Source: Brevundimonas sp. EYE_349 (GTDB lineage Bacteria; Pseudomonadota; Alphaproteobacteria; Caulobacterales; Caulobacteraceae). From it: a stretch of 64,000 nucleotides of DNA. Location of the stretch: assembly GCF_023147505.1 (NCBI RefSeq), contig NZ_JAHXPB010000002.1:1-64000 (forward strand), written 5' to 3'. This document shows, one piece after another, positions 53,092 to 61,656 of this stretch. Under the pieces are notes generated by a model. The model worked only from the letters and a program-made list of their open reading frames with translations, did not search any database and had not been told where the DNA came from. Numbering within the stretch: position 1 is the first letter of the stretch; the number at the start of each line of letters is the position of its first letter. The position numbers were made by a program, and so were the translations under genes.

Positions 53092-54275
53092 TTGTAGACG
53101 CCGCGAGCGATGGGTTTGAGGAAGCGGAAGGGTTCGCTGACCAGGTCCGGATGCAGCGCCTTGACGAAGTCGGTCAGGACCCAGTCGGGGCGGACAAAGG
53201 CGGTCTGGTACCAGTCATAGGCGTTGGCTGACAGATTGCTGCGCCCTGTGTTGGCGAACAGCCGGTCGGCGCGGAACGCCGGCGAGACGCTCTCCACCAC
53301 GGTGCTGCGCGGCGGGGCCGCGTGCAGGTCGCCGACGATCCAGACCTGGGCCTGATCCGCCACCGGCAGGATTTGTTCGGTCGCCAGGGTTTCCGAAGAC
53401 CATTTGCGCGGGTCTTCCGGGCGGAGCAGCAGGTTGCGGCCCCCGGCGTCGGCCAGATACGCCTGCTCGGCTCCACGAACGGTGGCGACCCAGCGATCGC
53501 CGCCGGCGGGATAGGCCCACAGCATCGGCACGGCGGGACGCAGGGCCGCCGCCGTCTTCAGCGCCTCGACCTTCGCCTCGATCTGGCCGAACAGACGCTC
53601 GGCCTCGGCCTCCCGCCCGGTCAGCAATCCATGCAGCCGAATCCATTCCGCCCTTCCCAGATAGGTGGGCTCGTCCTCTGCGAAGGTCGGCGCCACGATC
53701 ACACCCAGACGTCGGGCCCGATCAAGCACGGGCGTATGGGCCAGGTCGGACAGGCGCATCAGGAAGACGTCCGGCCGGGCGGCCAGCAGCACGTCCAGAT
53801 TGGGCGGGGCGTGCCAGTTATAGCCGATCTGGCCAATGCGGCCCTCCATGACGCCGCGCCGGACATCGTCGTCGAAAGACACCCGACCGCCCACCGCCAC
53901 AAGCCGGTCCTTGACGCCGAGTTGGCCCAGGAAGGCCTCGTCTGAACTGGCGTTGGCGGCGATCCGCATCACAGGCGTCCGGATCAGGGTGGCGTCCCGC
54001 AACGCGGGGGGCAAGCGCGGCTCGACGCCCTCGCGCGGCGCCAGAACCAACACGGCCTCCTGCTCCTGCGCCTGGCCGCCGCTCTGATCCGCCACGGGCG
54101 CCCGTAGCCGCGCCACCGTGTAGCCGTCGTGCCGCTGCAGCTTGAGATAGCGCGCATGTTTGAGCGGTATCGGCGTTCCACCGGCGCGCCCCGTCTCAGA
54201 CCCCGCGCCTTGGCCGTCCGAACAGGCCGACAGCGCCGATGCGCCGGCGGCCAGCAGGAATGATCGTCTCAGCAT
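53088..54275 (-). CDS. ABC transporter substrate-binding lipoprotein (FecB/BtuF-type)
   Basis: A 395-residue lipoprotein: lipobox LSAC puts the lipidated Cys at residue 18, and the rest has the helical-backbone periplasmic-binding fold (LDVLLAARPDVFLMRLSD, LADAGGRNLL). Start ATG 54275 was chosen to place the lipobox properly. It would hand a chelate to the FecCD-type permease. Its promoter region is shared with the divergent receptor gene 104 bp away and contains a Zur-like palindrome. Confidence 0.9.
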   Translation of the reverse strand: MLRRSFLLAAGASALSACSDGQGAGSETGRAGGTPIPLKHARYLKLQRHDGYTVARLRAPVADQSGGQAQEQEAVLVLAPREGVEPRLPPALRDATLIRTPVMRIAANASSDEAFLGQLGVKDRLVAVGGRVSFDDDVRRGVMEGRIGQIGYNWHAPPNLDVLLAARPDVFLMRLSDLAHTPVLDRARRLGVIVAPTFAEDEPTYLGRAEWIRLHGLLTGREAEAERLFGQIEAKVEALKTAAALRPAVPMLWAYPAGGDRWVATVRGAEQAYLADAGGRNLLLRPEDPRKWSSETLATEQILPVADQAQVWIVGDLHAAPPRSTVVESVSPAFRADRLFANTGRSNLSANAYDWYQTAFVRPDWVLTDFVKALHPDLVSEPFRFLKPIARGVYK

Positions 54276-54337
54276 GTCTGCCGCCCCTGTCCGGTGTGGG
54301 ACAGGAAAAATCAGTCCCCAGGGGTGACTAAACGCAA

Positions 54338-54352
54338 TGTTATAGCATAACA
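54338..54352. promoter_or_regulatory. Zur-like operator between divergent metal-uptake genes
   Basis: TGTTATAGCATAACA is a perfect 6-3-6 palindrome. Its core GTTATAGCATAAC matches the known proteobacterial Zur box core GTTATANTATAAC at all positions but one. It lies 27 bp before the receptor start and 62 bp before the binding-protein start, where one repressor could block both promoters. Zur control is an inference; another Fur-family protein is possible. Confidence 0.6.
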
Positions 54353-54379
54353 AGCCCGGCCATTTCGTCCGGGGGACCC

Positions 54380-56455
54380 ATGAAATCGCTGCTCGCCACC
54401 GCCAGCCTCGCCGCCCTTTTCGCCACGCCGGCCTTGGCCCAGGAAGCGCCGATCGTCACGGCTGAAGACGACGCCGTCGAGCTGGACGCCATCACGGTCT
54501 TCGGCCGCCCGCTGGGTCGCGTTCCCGGCGAGACCGCGACCAAGACGGGCGCGCCGGTTCTGGAGACGCCGTTCACGATCAATATCGTGTCGCGCGAACT
54601 GCTGGATCTGCGAAACGTCTCCAATATCGGCGAGGCGGCCGAGACGGTCAGCGGGGTCCAGCGGACCATTGGATTCTCGGGCAATCAGCGTTTCCGCATT
54701 CGCGGTTTTCAGAACATCTCGACCCTGCGCGACGGCTTCCGCCAGGCGGTGAGCCAGCCCGAGATCGACCTGCAGGGCGTCGAGAGCATTGAGGTGTTGA
54801 AAGGCCCCGCATCCGCCCTCTATGGACGCTTCGAGCCTGGCGGCGTCGTCAACTTCGTCTCCAAACGCCCCTATGGCGGGTCGGGCGGCGAGGCCTTCGT
54901 CGTCGGCGGGTCGAACGACTACTGGCGCGGCGGTCTGGATGTGAACGCGCCGATCACCGCCGACGGCAGGCTGCTGGCCCGCCTGAACGTCGGTTATGAG
55001 AACGCGGACAGCTATCGCGATCTGGTGGACAACGCGCAGTTCTACATCTCGCCGGTGGTGGAATGGCGTCCCGACGCCGACACCAACCTTCTGGCCCGGT
55101 TGGAGTATCTGAAGCGCGACGCCGCCTTCGACCGCGGCTTCGGCGCCAACGCCGCATTCCTCGATCAGCCGGTCAGCCGCAACTACGGCGAGGACTTCAT
55201 GCGGATAAAGAAGGAGCAGTGGGTCGCCGGCCTGGAGTTCAACCGCCGCCTGAACGCCGACTGGCGCCTGCGGCTGGGCGGCTTCGTTTCTGCGGTGGAC
55301 GTGCCCGAGGAGCAGTTCTTCAACTACGGCTTCCCGCCCCTGTCCGGCACGACCGTGAACCGCAGCTTCGTCAGCTATGACGAAACCCAGGATGATCTGA
55401 CGCTCCAGGCCGAGCTTTACGGCCGGATCGTCACCGGCCCGCTGGCCCACCGCCTGCTGATCGGCCTCGATCACAGCCGGGACGCCCTATCCTACCTCAA
55501 CGGTCAGATCGCCTATGGCCAGCCGATCGACCTGCTCAATCCCATCCGCACGGGCCGCCCGACCAGCTATCTGCCGGTCGGCGACAGCCATTACGAATAC
55601 ACCTCGACCGGCCTTTATGTTCAGGATGAGATCGCCTGGAACAACTGGCGCCTGTTGCTGGGCGGACGGCTGGAGGAGGTTCGGACCTACGCCTTCACCG
55701 CCGACTTGCTCGACCCGGGCGTGAGCCGCACCGATCGGCCTTTCTCGCCGCGCGCCGGCCTGACGTATCTGGTCACGCCGGACTGGTCGATCTACGGCAG
55801 TTGGGCTCGATCCTCGCGCAACGAAGGGGACGCCGGCCTGCTCGATAGCGGCCTGACGCCCAAGCCCACCCGAGGCGAGCAGTTCGAGATCGGCACAAAG
55901 GCCCTGGCCTTCGATGGCCGGGCCGAACTCACCCTTTCGGCTTTCGAGATCACCAAGACCGACGCCGTCGTGGCCGACCCCATCGACTTCAACCTGGTCA
56001 TCCAGGCTGGCGAGATCCGCGTGCGCGGCGTCGAGGCGGGAGTGTCGGCGCGACCGCTCGATCCGTGGACCATCGTCGCCTCCTACGCCTACAGCGACAG
56101 CGAGATCGTCGAGGACACCAACAGCTTCATCATCGGCAACCGGCTCGCCGGCGTCCCGGACCATCAGGCGGCCCTGTGGACCTCCTGGGCTTTCGATGGC
56201 GCGCTTGAAGGTCTGACCCTGGGCGGCGGCGTCTTCCACGCCTCCAGCCAGGCGGCGACCACCAGCAACACCCTCGATCTGCCGGCCTATACGCGGTTGG
56301 ACCTCAACGCCGCCTATGGGTTCGGCGACGGCTATGAGGTTCGGCTGAACCTCGACAACGTCACCGACGAGACCATCTTCATCACCGGCGGCTTCTCTCA
56401 AATCTATCCGCAGGCGCCCCGCGCCGCGCGCCTGACGCTGAGCAAGCGGTGGTAG
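54380..56455 (+). CDS. TonB-dependent siderophore-type receptor
   Basis: A 691-residue receptor of the siderophore family: signal peptide ending PALAQ, then LDAITVFGRPLG (TonB-box region), a plug with NIVSRELLDLRNVSN, GVESIEVLKGPASALYGRFEPGG, and a barrel ending RAARLTLSKRW. It has no STN domain. Divergent from the FecB-type binding protein with a shared palindromic operator, it is the outer-membrane partner of that importer. The ligand could be a zinc or iron chelate. Confidence 0.92.
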   Translation: MKSLLATASLAALFATPALAQEAPIVTAEDDAVELDAITVFGRPLGRVPGETATKTGAPVLETPFTINIVSRELLDLRNVSNIGEAAETVSGVQRTIGFSGNQRFRIRGFQNISTLRDGFRQAVSQPEIDLQGVESIEVLKGPASALYGRFEPGGVVNFVSKRPYGGSGGEAFVVGGSNDYWRGGLDVNAPITADGRLLARLNVGYENADSYRDLVDNAQFYISPVVEWRPDADTNLLARLEYLKRDAAFDRGFGANAAFLDQPVSRNYGEDFMRIKKEQWVAGLEFNRRLNADWRLRLGGFVSAVDVPEEQFFNYGFPPLSGTTVNRSFVSYDETQDDLTLQAELYGRIVTGPLAHRLLIGLDHSRDALSYLNGQIAYGQPIDLLNPIRTGRPTSYLPVGDSHYEYTSTGLYVQDEIAWNNWRLLLGGRLEEVRTYAFTADLLDPGVSRTDRPFSPRAGLTYLVTPDWSIYGSWARSSRNEGDAGLLDSGLTPKPTRGEQFEIGTKALAFDGRAELTLSAFEITKTDAVVADPIDFNLVIQAGEIRVRGVEAGVSARPLDPWTIVASYAYSDSEIVEDTNSFIIGNRLAGVPDHQAALWTSWAFDGALEGLTLGGGVFHASSQAATTSNTLDLPAYTRLDLNAAYGFGDGYEVRLNLDNVTDETIFITGGFSQIYPQAPRAARLTLSKRW

Positions 56456-56583
56456 AATGCGGGTCGTCCGCCCTCCAGCCTGACGCCTACAAGTCTCGAA
56501 CCGGCGTGAGCCGCGAACGCGGCGACTTGATCGCCAAGACGGCTGGCTGAAAAGGCCGCCGACACCGTCAGCACCGGGACGAT

Positions 56584-58281
56584 TCAGGAAGCGTCGCCCA
56601 TCTCCTGGCGACAGGCGGCGGCTGGCGTCAGCACGGGGGACGCCAGGCCCGTATTCCAGTTCCAGGGCTGGCCGCCGTTGGCGCGGCGACGGCACATGGC
56701 CTGTTCGTGCAAGGCGAACATGCCAGGCGACAGATGGGTCGCGGCCTTGGGCGCTGTCTGGATGAGAAGATAGTCGGCGTCGTCGCCATAGGCGGGCCAT
56801 GTGGCGTCGGCGGCCCGCCCCGGCGCGCCGGAACGGGCGAAGCGGGTCCAATAGGCGATCATGGTGTCTGAGAGGGCCGTCTCCTGGGCCGTGTCGGGAA
56901 TCTTTGGCCACAGGGGCGGCGTGCGGTTCAGCCGTCCGAACATATAGGGCAGTTCGCTGGCGTGGAAGGCGTGCAGGCCCGCCGCATCGGCCGCTGGATA
57001 GCCGTGGTCGAAAGCGTAGAGGAACGACGGGCGGCCCAGCGCGGTCTGCGATCGGACGAGCCGTTCAGAGGTCCAGCCGTAGAGGGCGTCGCGGGTCGTC
57101 GCCAGAATGCTCTCTCCCATGTCGGACGCCGGATAGAGGGTCAGGAAGGCCTCGGACAGATCGCCATAGCGCTCGCGGATGATCCGCTCGTACTCGGCGG
57201 GCGACGACGGCGTCGGCGGGGCCAGCATCTTCAGCGAGCGGATTTCGCCGCTGTTGAACCCGGCCAGGATCGGGACCGGCGCCTGTTCGCCGCGATCGAA
57301 CGCATCGACCAGCTGACGGGGCAGGATCTGACCATCCACCACGGCGAAGGGCGAGAAGCCCGCCACAGCGGCGGCGTCGGTCAGGGCTTGGGCGTCCATG
57401 GACCGCAGCACGCGGGCGCTGGGGGCCTGAAGGGTTCGGGCCAGCCGCGCGCCCGCATCCTCAGCCGAAGGCGCGCCATATCGGGCCGTCTTAAGCTCGG
57501 GCGTGGAGATCATATAGGCGCTCTGCGCGATGGCCTTGGCGAACAGGCCGCGCGCGGGCGGTGACGCCATCAGATAGACGACGCTGAGCCCGCCGGCCGA
57601 TTCACCGGCGATTGTGACGTTCTGCGGATCGCCGCCAAAGGCCGCGATGTTGCGCTGGACCCACCGAAGGGCCTCGATCTGGTCCATCAGCCCATAGTTG
57701 CCGGACAGGCCTTGAGGTGATTCCGCGCTGAGCGCCGGATGGGCCAGATAGCCCAGGACGCCCAGTCGATAGTTGATCGACACCACCACCACGCCTTCTG
57801 ACGCCAGGCGCGCGCCGTCATACAGGGTCTCGCGGCTCGACCCGGTGACCAGGGCGCCCCCGTGGATCCAGACGATGACCGGGGCCTTTTGCGCATCGGC
57901 TGGCGACCAGACGTTCAGCGTCAGACAGTCCTCGCTGGTTCGGCCCAGGTCCGAGGAATAGATCGTCTGCACGCGCGGCGTCGGCTGGACGCAGGCCGGG
58001 CCGAAGTCGCGGGCGTCGCGCACGCCAGTCCAGCGCGGCGCGGCGACGGGCGGACGCCAGCGGCCCTGCCCTACCGGGGGCACGGCGTAGGGCACGCCCT
58101 TGAAGGCGCGAATTCCGTCAGCCGTCACGCCAGACAGGTCTCCGGCCGGGGCGTGGACCACCGCCCGCTCCGGCGGGCTGGCGACGAGCGACGACGCGAC
58201 CGCGCCGGAGGCGCAGAGACCGAGGGCGGCCGCCAGGCCGAGGGCGGTGCGGCGCGCCAATGTTGCGATCCTGCGGCTCAT
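56584..58281 (-). CDS. Carboxylesterase type B
   Basis: A 565-residue exported alpha/beta-hydrolase of the carboxylesterase/lipase type B family. Signal peptide near residues 1-30; oxyanion motif HGGAL (140-144), nucleophile Ser228 in GESAGG, probable acidic residue in FNSGEIRS and catalytic His in HASELPYMF. Cys97 and Cys119 form the usual N-terminal disulfide. It hydrolyses esters, amides or carbamates outside the cytoplasm. Its start overlaps the MFS gene stop (ATGA). Confidence 0.92.
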   Translation of the reverse strand: MSRRIATLARRTALGLAAALGLCASGAVASSLVASPPERAVVHAPAGDLSGVTADGIRAFKGVPYAVPPVGQGRWRPPVAAPRWTGVRDARDFGPACVQPTPRVQTIYSSDLGRTSEDCLTLNVWSPADAQKAPVIVWIHGGALVTGSSRETLYDGARLASEGVVVVSINYRLGVLGYLAHPALSAESPQGLSGNYGLMDQIEALRWVQRNIAAFGGDPQNVTIAGESAGGLSVVYLMASPPARGLFAKAIAQSAYMISTPELKTARYGAPSAEDAGARLARTLQAPSARVLRSMDAQALTDAAAVAGFSPFAVVDGQILPRQLVDAFDRGEQAPVPILAGFNSGEIRSLKMLAPPTPSSPAEYERIIRERYGDLSEAFLTLYPASDMGESILATTRDALYGWTSERLVRSQTALGRPSFLYAFDHGYPAADAAGLHAFHASELPYMFGRLNRTPPLWPKIPDTAQETALSDTMIAYWTRFARSGAPGRAADATWPAYGDDADYLLIQTAPKAATHLSPGMFALHEQAMCRRRANGGQPWNWNTGLASPVLTPAAACRQEMGDAS

Positions 58282-59603
58282 TGGGAAACCTCCGTAGGGG
58301 TGCGGCGGCCCAGCACACGCGCGAGCCACAGGAACAGGCCGATAGCCAGAAGATAGAAGGGCACAAGCGTATAGAGGGCCATCTGCAGCGAATGATCCGG
58401 GTGGCTGGCGCGGAAGAAGTCGCTGGCCGCCCCGACATAGGTCGGCCCCAGGCCCAGGCCAATGAAGTTCATCACCAGCAGCAACAGGGCGCCCGACATG
58501 ACCCGCTGATTGGGCCGGACCTCGGCCTGGACCAGGGCGACAGACGACGACAGGTAGAAATAGTTCAGGAAGGTCGGGCCGGTCAGGAAGGCCAGAGCCA
58601 GGGGCCAGGTCGGCGCCCAGACGAAGGCGCAATAGAAGGGAATGGCCAGAACCAGCGACAGGGCCGGCACGAGGCCATAGGCGCGCTTTGACCGGCGGGT
58701 GAAGCGGTCGATGGCCCAGCCCGAACAGAAGATGCCCGCGCTCATCCCCACGCCCACGACCAGGGCGTACCAAACGGCGACGTCGGCCAGCGCCATGCCT
58801 TTTTCCCGCATCAGAAACAGGGTGGCGAAGTTGCCCAGCCCATAGGTGATGAACTGGGTCGCGCCGCTGCCGAAGGAGGCCAGGAGCAGGGCCGGATTGG
58901 TGAAGAACATCTTCAGCGTCTCCAGAAAACCCGCCTTGTGCTGCACGGCGCCCACGGCCAGCCCATCCAGCCCGCCACGCCGGGGTTCGCGCACCGCGAA
59001 GACAACCGCGATCGCCGCCACGATCCCAACCGCGCCCACCACCAGGAAGGCGTCACGCCAGCTGAAGGCGGCGGCGATCGAGGCGCCGAAGGCGATGCCC
59101 AAGGCCGCGCCGATGGGCGGCCCCAGATTATAGAGCCCCAAGGCCATCCCGCGCCGATGCGGCGGGAAATAATCGGCGATGATGGCGTAGGACGGGGGCA
59201 CCCCGCCCGCCTCGCCGAACCCCACCGTCATGCGCGCCACGGCCAGCTGCGTATAGGTTCGCGACAGGCCGCACGCCACGGTCGCCGCGCTCCAGATGCC
59301 GCAGGCGATGGCCAGGACGCGCACCCGATTGGTCCGGTCGGCCAGCCATCCGACCGGGATGGCGATAAAGCAGTAGAACATCGCGAAATAGAGCCCGCCC
59401 AGCAGGCCCAACTGACTGTCGGTGATCTGCAGACTGTCCTGGATCGGCTTGGCCAGGATGGACAGCAGCTGTCGGTCCAGGAAGTTCAGCACATAGATGA
59501 ACCACAGCGCGCCGAGCGCCACCCAGGCGCGCGCCCCGACCCCCTGGCCCGGCGGCGCAGCCGTCATCGGCCCATCGGGAACAATCGCTTCGGGCTGGCT
59601 CAT
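58278..59603 (-). CDS. MFS transporter (Spinster-like)
   Basis: A 441-residue permease with 12 predicted helices and the MFS motif ADRTNRVRVLA between helices 2 and 3. The start GALWFIYVLNFLDRQLLSILAKPIQ and GFGEAGGVPPSYAIIADYF are typical of Spinster-type members of degradation clusters in Sphingomonadales and Caulobacterales. It probably imports the ester or its acid product. It lies between a serine hydrolase gene and a carboxylesterase gene on the same strand. Confidence 0.9.
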   Translation of the reverse strand: MSQPEAIVPDGPMTAAPPGQGVGARAWVALGALWFIYVLNFLDRQLLSILAKPIQDSLQITDSQLGLLGGLYFAMFYCFIAIPVGWLADRTNRVRVLAIACGIWSAATVACGLSRTYTQLAVARMTVGFGEAGGVPPSYAIIADYFPPHRRGMALGLYNLGPPIGAALGIAFGASIAAAFSWRDAFLVVGAVGIVAAIAVVFAVREPRRGGLDGLAVGAVQHKAGFLETLKMFFTNPALLLASFGSGATQFITYGLGNFATLFLMREKGMALADVAVWYALVVGVGMSAGIFCSGWAIDRFTRRSKRAYGLVPALSLVLAIPFYCAFVWAPTWPLALAFLTGPTFLNYFYLSSSVALVQAEVRPNQRVMSGALLLLVMNFIGLGLGPTYVGAASDFFRASHPDHSLQMALYTLVPFYLLAIGLFLWLARVLGRRTPTEVSQ

Positions 59604-59638
59604 GGTCGTTTCCTCGTGATGCGGACCTGACGGCCCGT

Positions 59639-60889
59639 CTATTTTTCGGGGTGGGTCAGCGCCTGATAGACGAAGGTGCGCGCCCGGTTTCGGAACTCGC
59701 TGCTGACGGGGTCCGCCAGACGCTGAATCATGCCGACGAAGACGATGTCGTTCTCCGGGTCGATCCAGAACCAGGTCCCGCCGCCGCCCCCCCAGCTCAG
59801 CGTGCCGCGCCCCTCGACCATGCCGATCCGGCGCGGATCCATGGCCACGGCGAAGTCTAGCCCGAAGCCGAAGGCGGGATTGAAGGGCAGCAGCCGCAAG
59901 GGATTTGAGACGGCCAGAACCGCATCCGGCACCACATTGGTCGACATCAGGGCGACGGACGCGGGCGACAGCACGCGCACCCCGTCCAGTTCGCCGCCGT
60001 TCAGGATCATCTGGCAGAAGCGGGCGTAGTCCGAGGCGGTGGACACCAGCCCTCCGCCCCCGCCCTCGAACGGCGGAGCTTTGGTGAAGTCGTTGATTGG
60101 CATGTCGAAGGCCTCGGTCGCCGGCTTCAGCCTCCCCGTCCCGTCGTCGCAATACATGGCCGCCAGCCGGTGGGCATTGTTCGGCCGCGTCTGGAAGCCG
60201 GTATCCGCCATGCCAAGCGGAGCGAAGATGCGGCTTTGCAGAAAATCGCTGAAGCTCTGGCCCGACAGCCGCTGGACGATCAGCCCCTGCAGGTCGGCGG
60301 CGATGGAATAGAACCACTCCGTGCCCGGCTGGAACATCAGGGGCAGTTCGGCGACGCGCTGGACCATCTGTTCCAGACTTTCGGCGCGCAGCACGCCGGC
60401 CTCGCGATAGGCGCGCTCCACAGGGTGGATATCGAACAGTCCGTAGCCGAAGCCCGCCGTATGACTGAGCAGTTCGCGCATGGTGGGCGGGCGGTGGGCG
60501 GGCGTCGTCTGGATCGCGCCGCTGGCGTCACGCCCGGCGAAGACGTTCAGATCGGCCAGTTCCGGCAGGAACCGCGTCACCGGGTCGTCCAGGCTCCAGC
60601 GTCCCGCCTCGAACAGGATCATCAGGGCCACGCCCGCGACCGGCTTGGTCATGGAATAGATGCGGAAGATGGCGTCGCGCCCCAAAGGCGCCTCGGACGT
60701 CAGATCGGCCTTGCCGTGGGTGTCGAAGGCCACGACCCGGCCGTGCCGCATCAACAGTGTGGCGGCGCCCGCCACATGACCCGCCTCGACCATGCCGGCC
60801 ATATAGGCGTCGAGACGCCCCAGCCGTTCGGAATCGAAGCCGACCGCCTCCGGGCTGGAGGCGAAGGCCAGGCCGACTGCGTCAGCCAT
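59639..60889 (-). CDS. Serine hydrolase of the class C beta-lactamase family
   Basis: A 416-residue protein with the active-site SxxK (Ser79-Met-Thr-Lys82), a Tyr motif YSI where YxN is expected, and HTAGFGYG. There is no clear signal peptide, so it may be cytoplasmic. Members of this family often act as esterases rather than beta-lactamases, and its place in an ester-degradation operon favours that. Its start overlaps the TetR gene end by 8 bp. Confidence 0.88.
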   Translation of the reverse strand: MADAVGLAFASSPEAVGFDSERLGRLDAYMAGMVEAGHVAGAATLLMRHGRVVAFDTHGKADLTSEAPLGRDAIFRIYSMTKPVAGVALMILFEAGRWSLDDPVTRFLPELADLNVFAGRDASGAIQTTPAHRPPTMRELLSHTAGFGYGLFDIHPVERAYREAGVLRAESLEQMVQRVAELPLMFQPGTEWFYSIAADLQGLIVQRLSGQSFSDFLQSRIFAPLGMADTGFQTRPNNAHRLAAMYCDDGTGRLKPATEAFDMPINDFTKAPPFEGGGGGLVSTASDYARFCQMILNGGELDGVRVLSPASVALMSTNVVPDAVLAVSNPLRLLPFNPAFGFGLDFAVAMDPRRIGMVEGRGTLSWGGGGGTWFWIDPENDIVFVGMIQRLADPVSSEFRNRARTFVYQALTHPEK

Positions 60890-61583
60890 GCCCCGGTCCT
60901 TCCCGCGCGTCCGCCCGGCTGCGGCAGATGCCGATGAAGCCGTGCGCCATGAACTCGGCCATCCGCGCTTTGGCCGCCTCGAAGTCGTCGGACCGGCACA
61001 GGCCGTCCGAGAGCCGGTCGATCCGCCCGGTGCGCGCCAGGGTCAGGGTCAGGGCGCCCGAGACGAAATGATAACCCCAGAAGATGTCCTCGTCCGATGC
61101 GTCGGGCATGGCGTTCTTGAGCAGGCTGATCAGGCGGAGCACCACCGGGTCGTAAAGCCGATCCATGATCTCCGCGCCCCAGGCCGGCGTGTTGTTGATC
61201 TGGGCGCTAAGCGAGCCGAAGTTGCGCCACCCCTCCCCGCCGGTCGAATAGGTGTCCAGGTCGGTGTCCAGGAACGCCCTCAGCGCGCCCTCCACGGTCG
61301 GCTTGCCGTCCACCGACCGTTCATAGGCGTCCAGCGCATCCATCCGGCGGCCGCTGGTCACCGGCGCCCGGCGCGCCAGAACCTTGTCGAACACGTCCTG
61401 CTTGTCGGTGAAATAATAGTGGACCAGCGACTTATGGACCCCGACCTTATCGGCGATGTCCTTGATCGTGACAGCGGAAAAGCCGTTTTGCGAGAACAGG
61501 GCCTCGGCCGCGTCCAGCAGTTGCTCCAGGGTTTCGGCGCGCTGCTCGGCCTTGCTGCGCGGCTTGCGGGGCGACTTGGACAT
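60882..61583 (-). CDS. TetR family transcriptional regulator
   Basis: A 233-residue repressor-type protein. The N-terminal helix-turn-helix is typical (LLDAAEALFSQNGFSAVTIKDIADKVGVHKSLVHYYF); the C-terminal domain would bind a small ligand. Start ATG 61583 has GAGG 8 bp upstream; a longer frame would run into the ligase gene. As part of the operon it may control, it probably senses the substrate or its CoA ester. Confidence 0.9.
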   Translation of the reverse strand: MSKSPRKPRSKAEQRAETLEQLLDAAEALFSQNGFSAVTIKDIADKVGVHKSLVHYYFTDKQDVFDKVLARRAPVTSGRRMDALDAYERSVDGKPTVEGALRAFLDTDLDTYSTGGEGWRNFGSLSAQINNTPAWGAEIMDRLYDPVVLRLISLLKNAMPDASDEDIFWGYHFVSGALTLTLARTGRIDRLSDGLCRSDDFEAAKARMAEFMAHGFIGICRSRADAREGPGHG

Positions 61584-61656
61584 GACCACAACCTCAAGAC
61601 GGTCCGGCGCGGTCCTTGGACGACGCACCGGCTCCATGACGGAAACGGCGCCCATC

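Noticed and set aside
59639..60889. Antibiotic-resistance beta-lactamase
   Set aside because: Only the SxxK fold is shared; the Tyr motif is not YxN, there is no signal peptide, and the operon context is ester catabolism.
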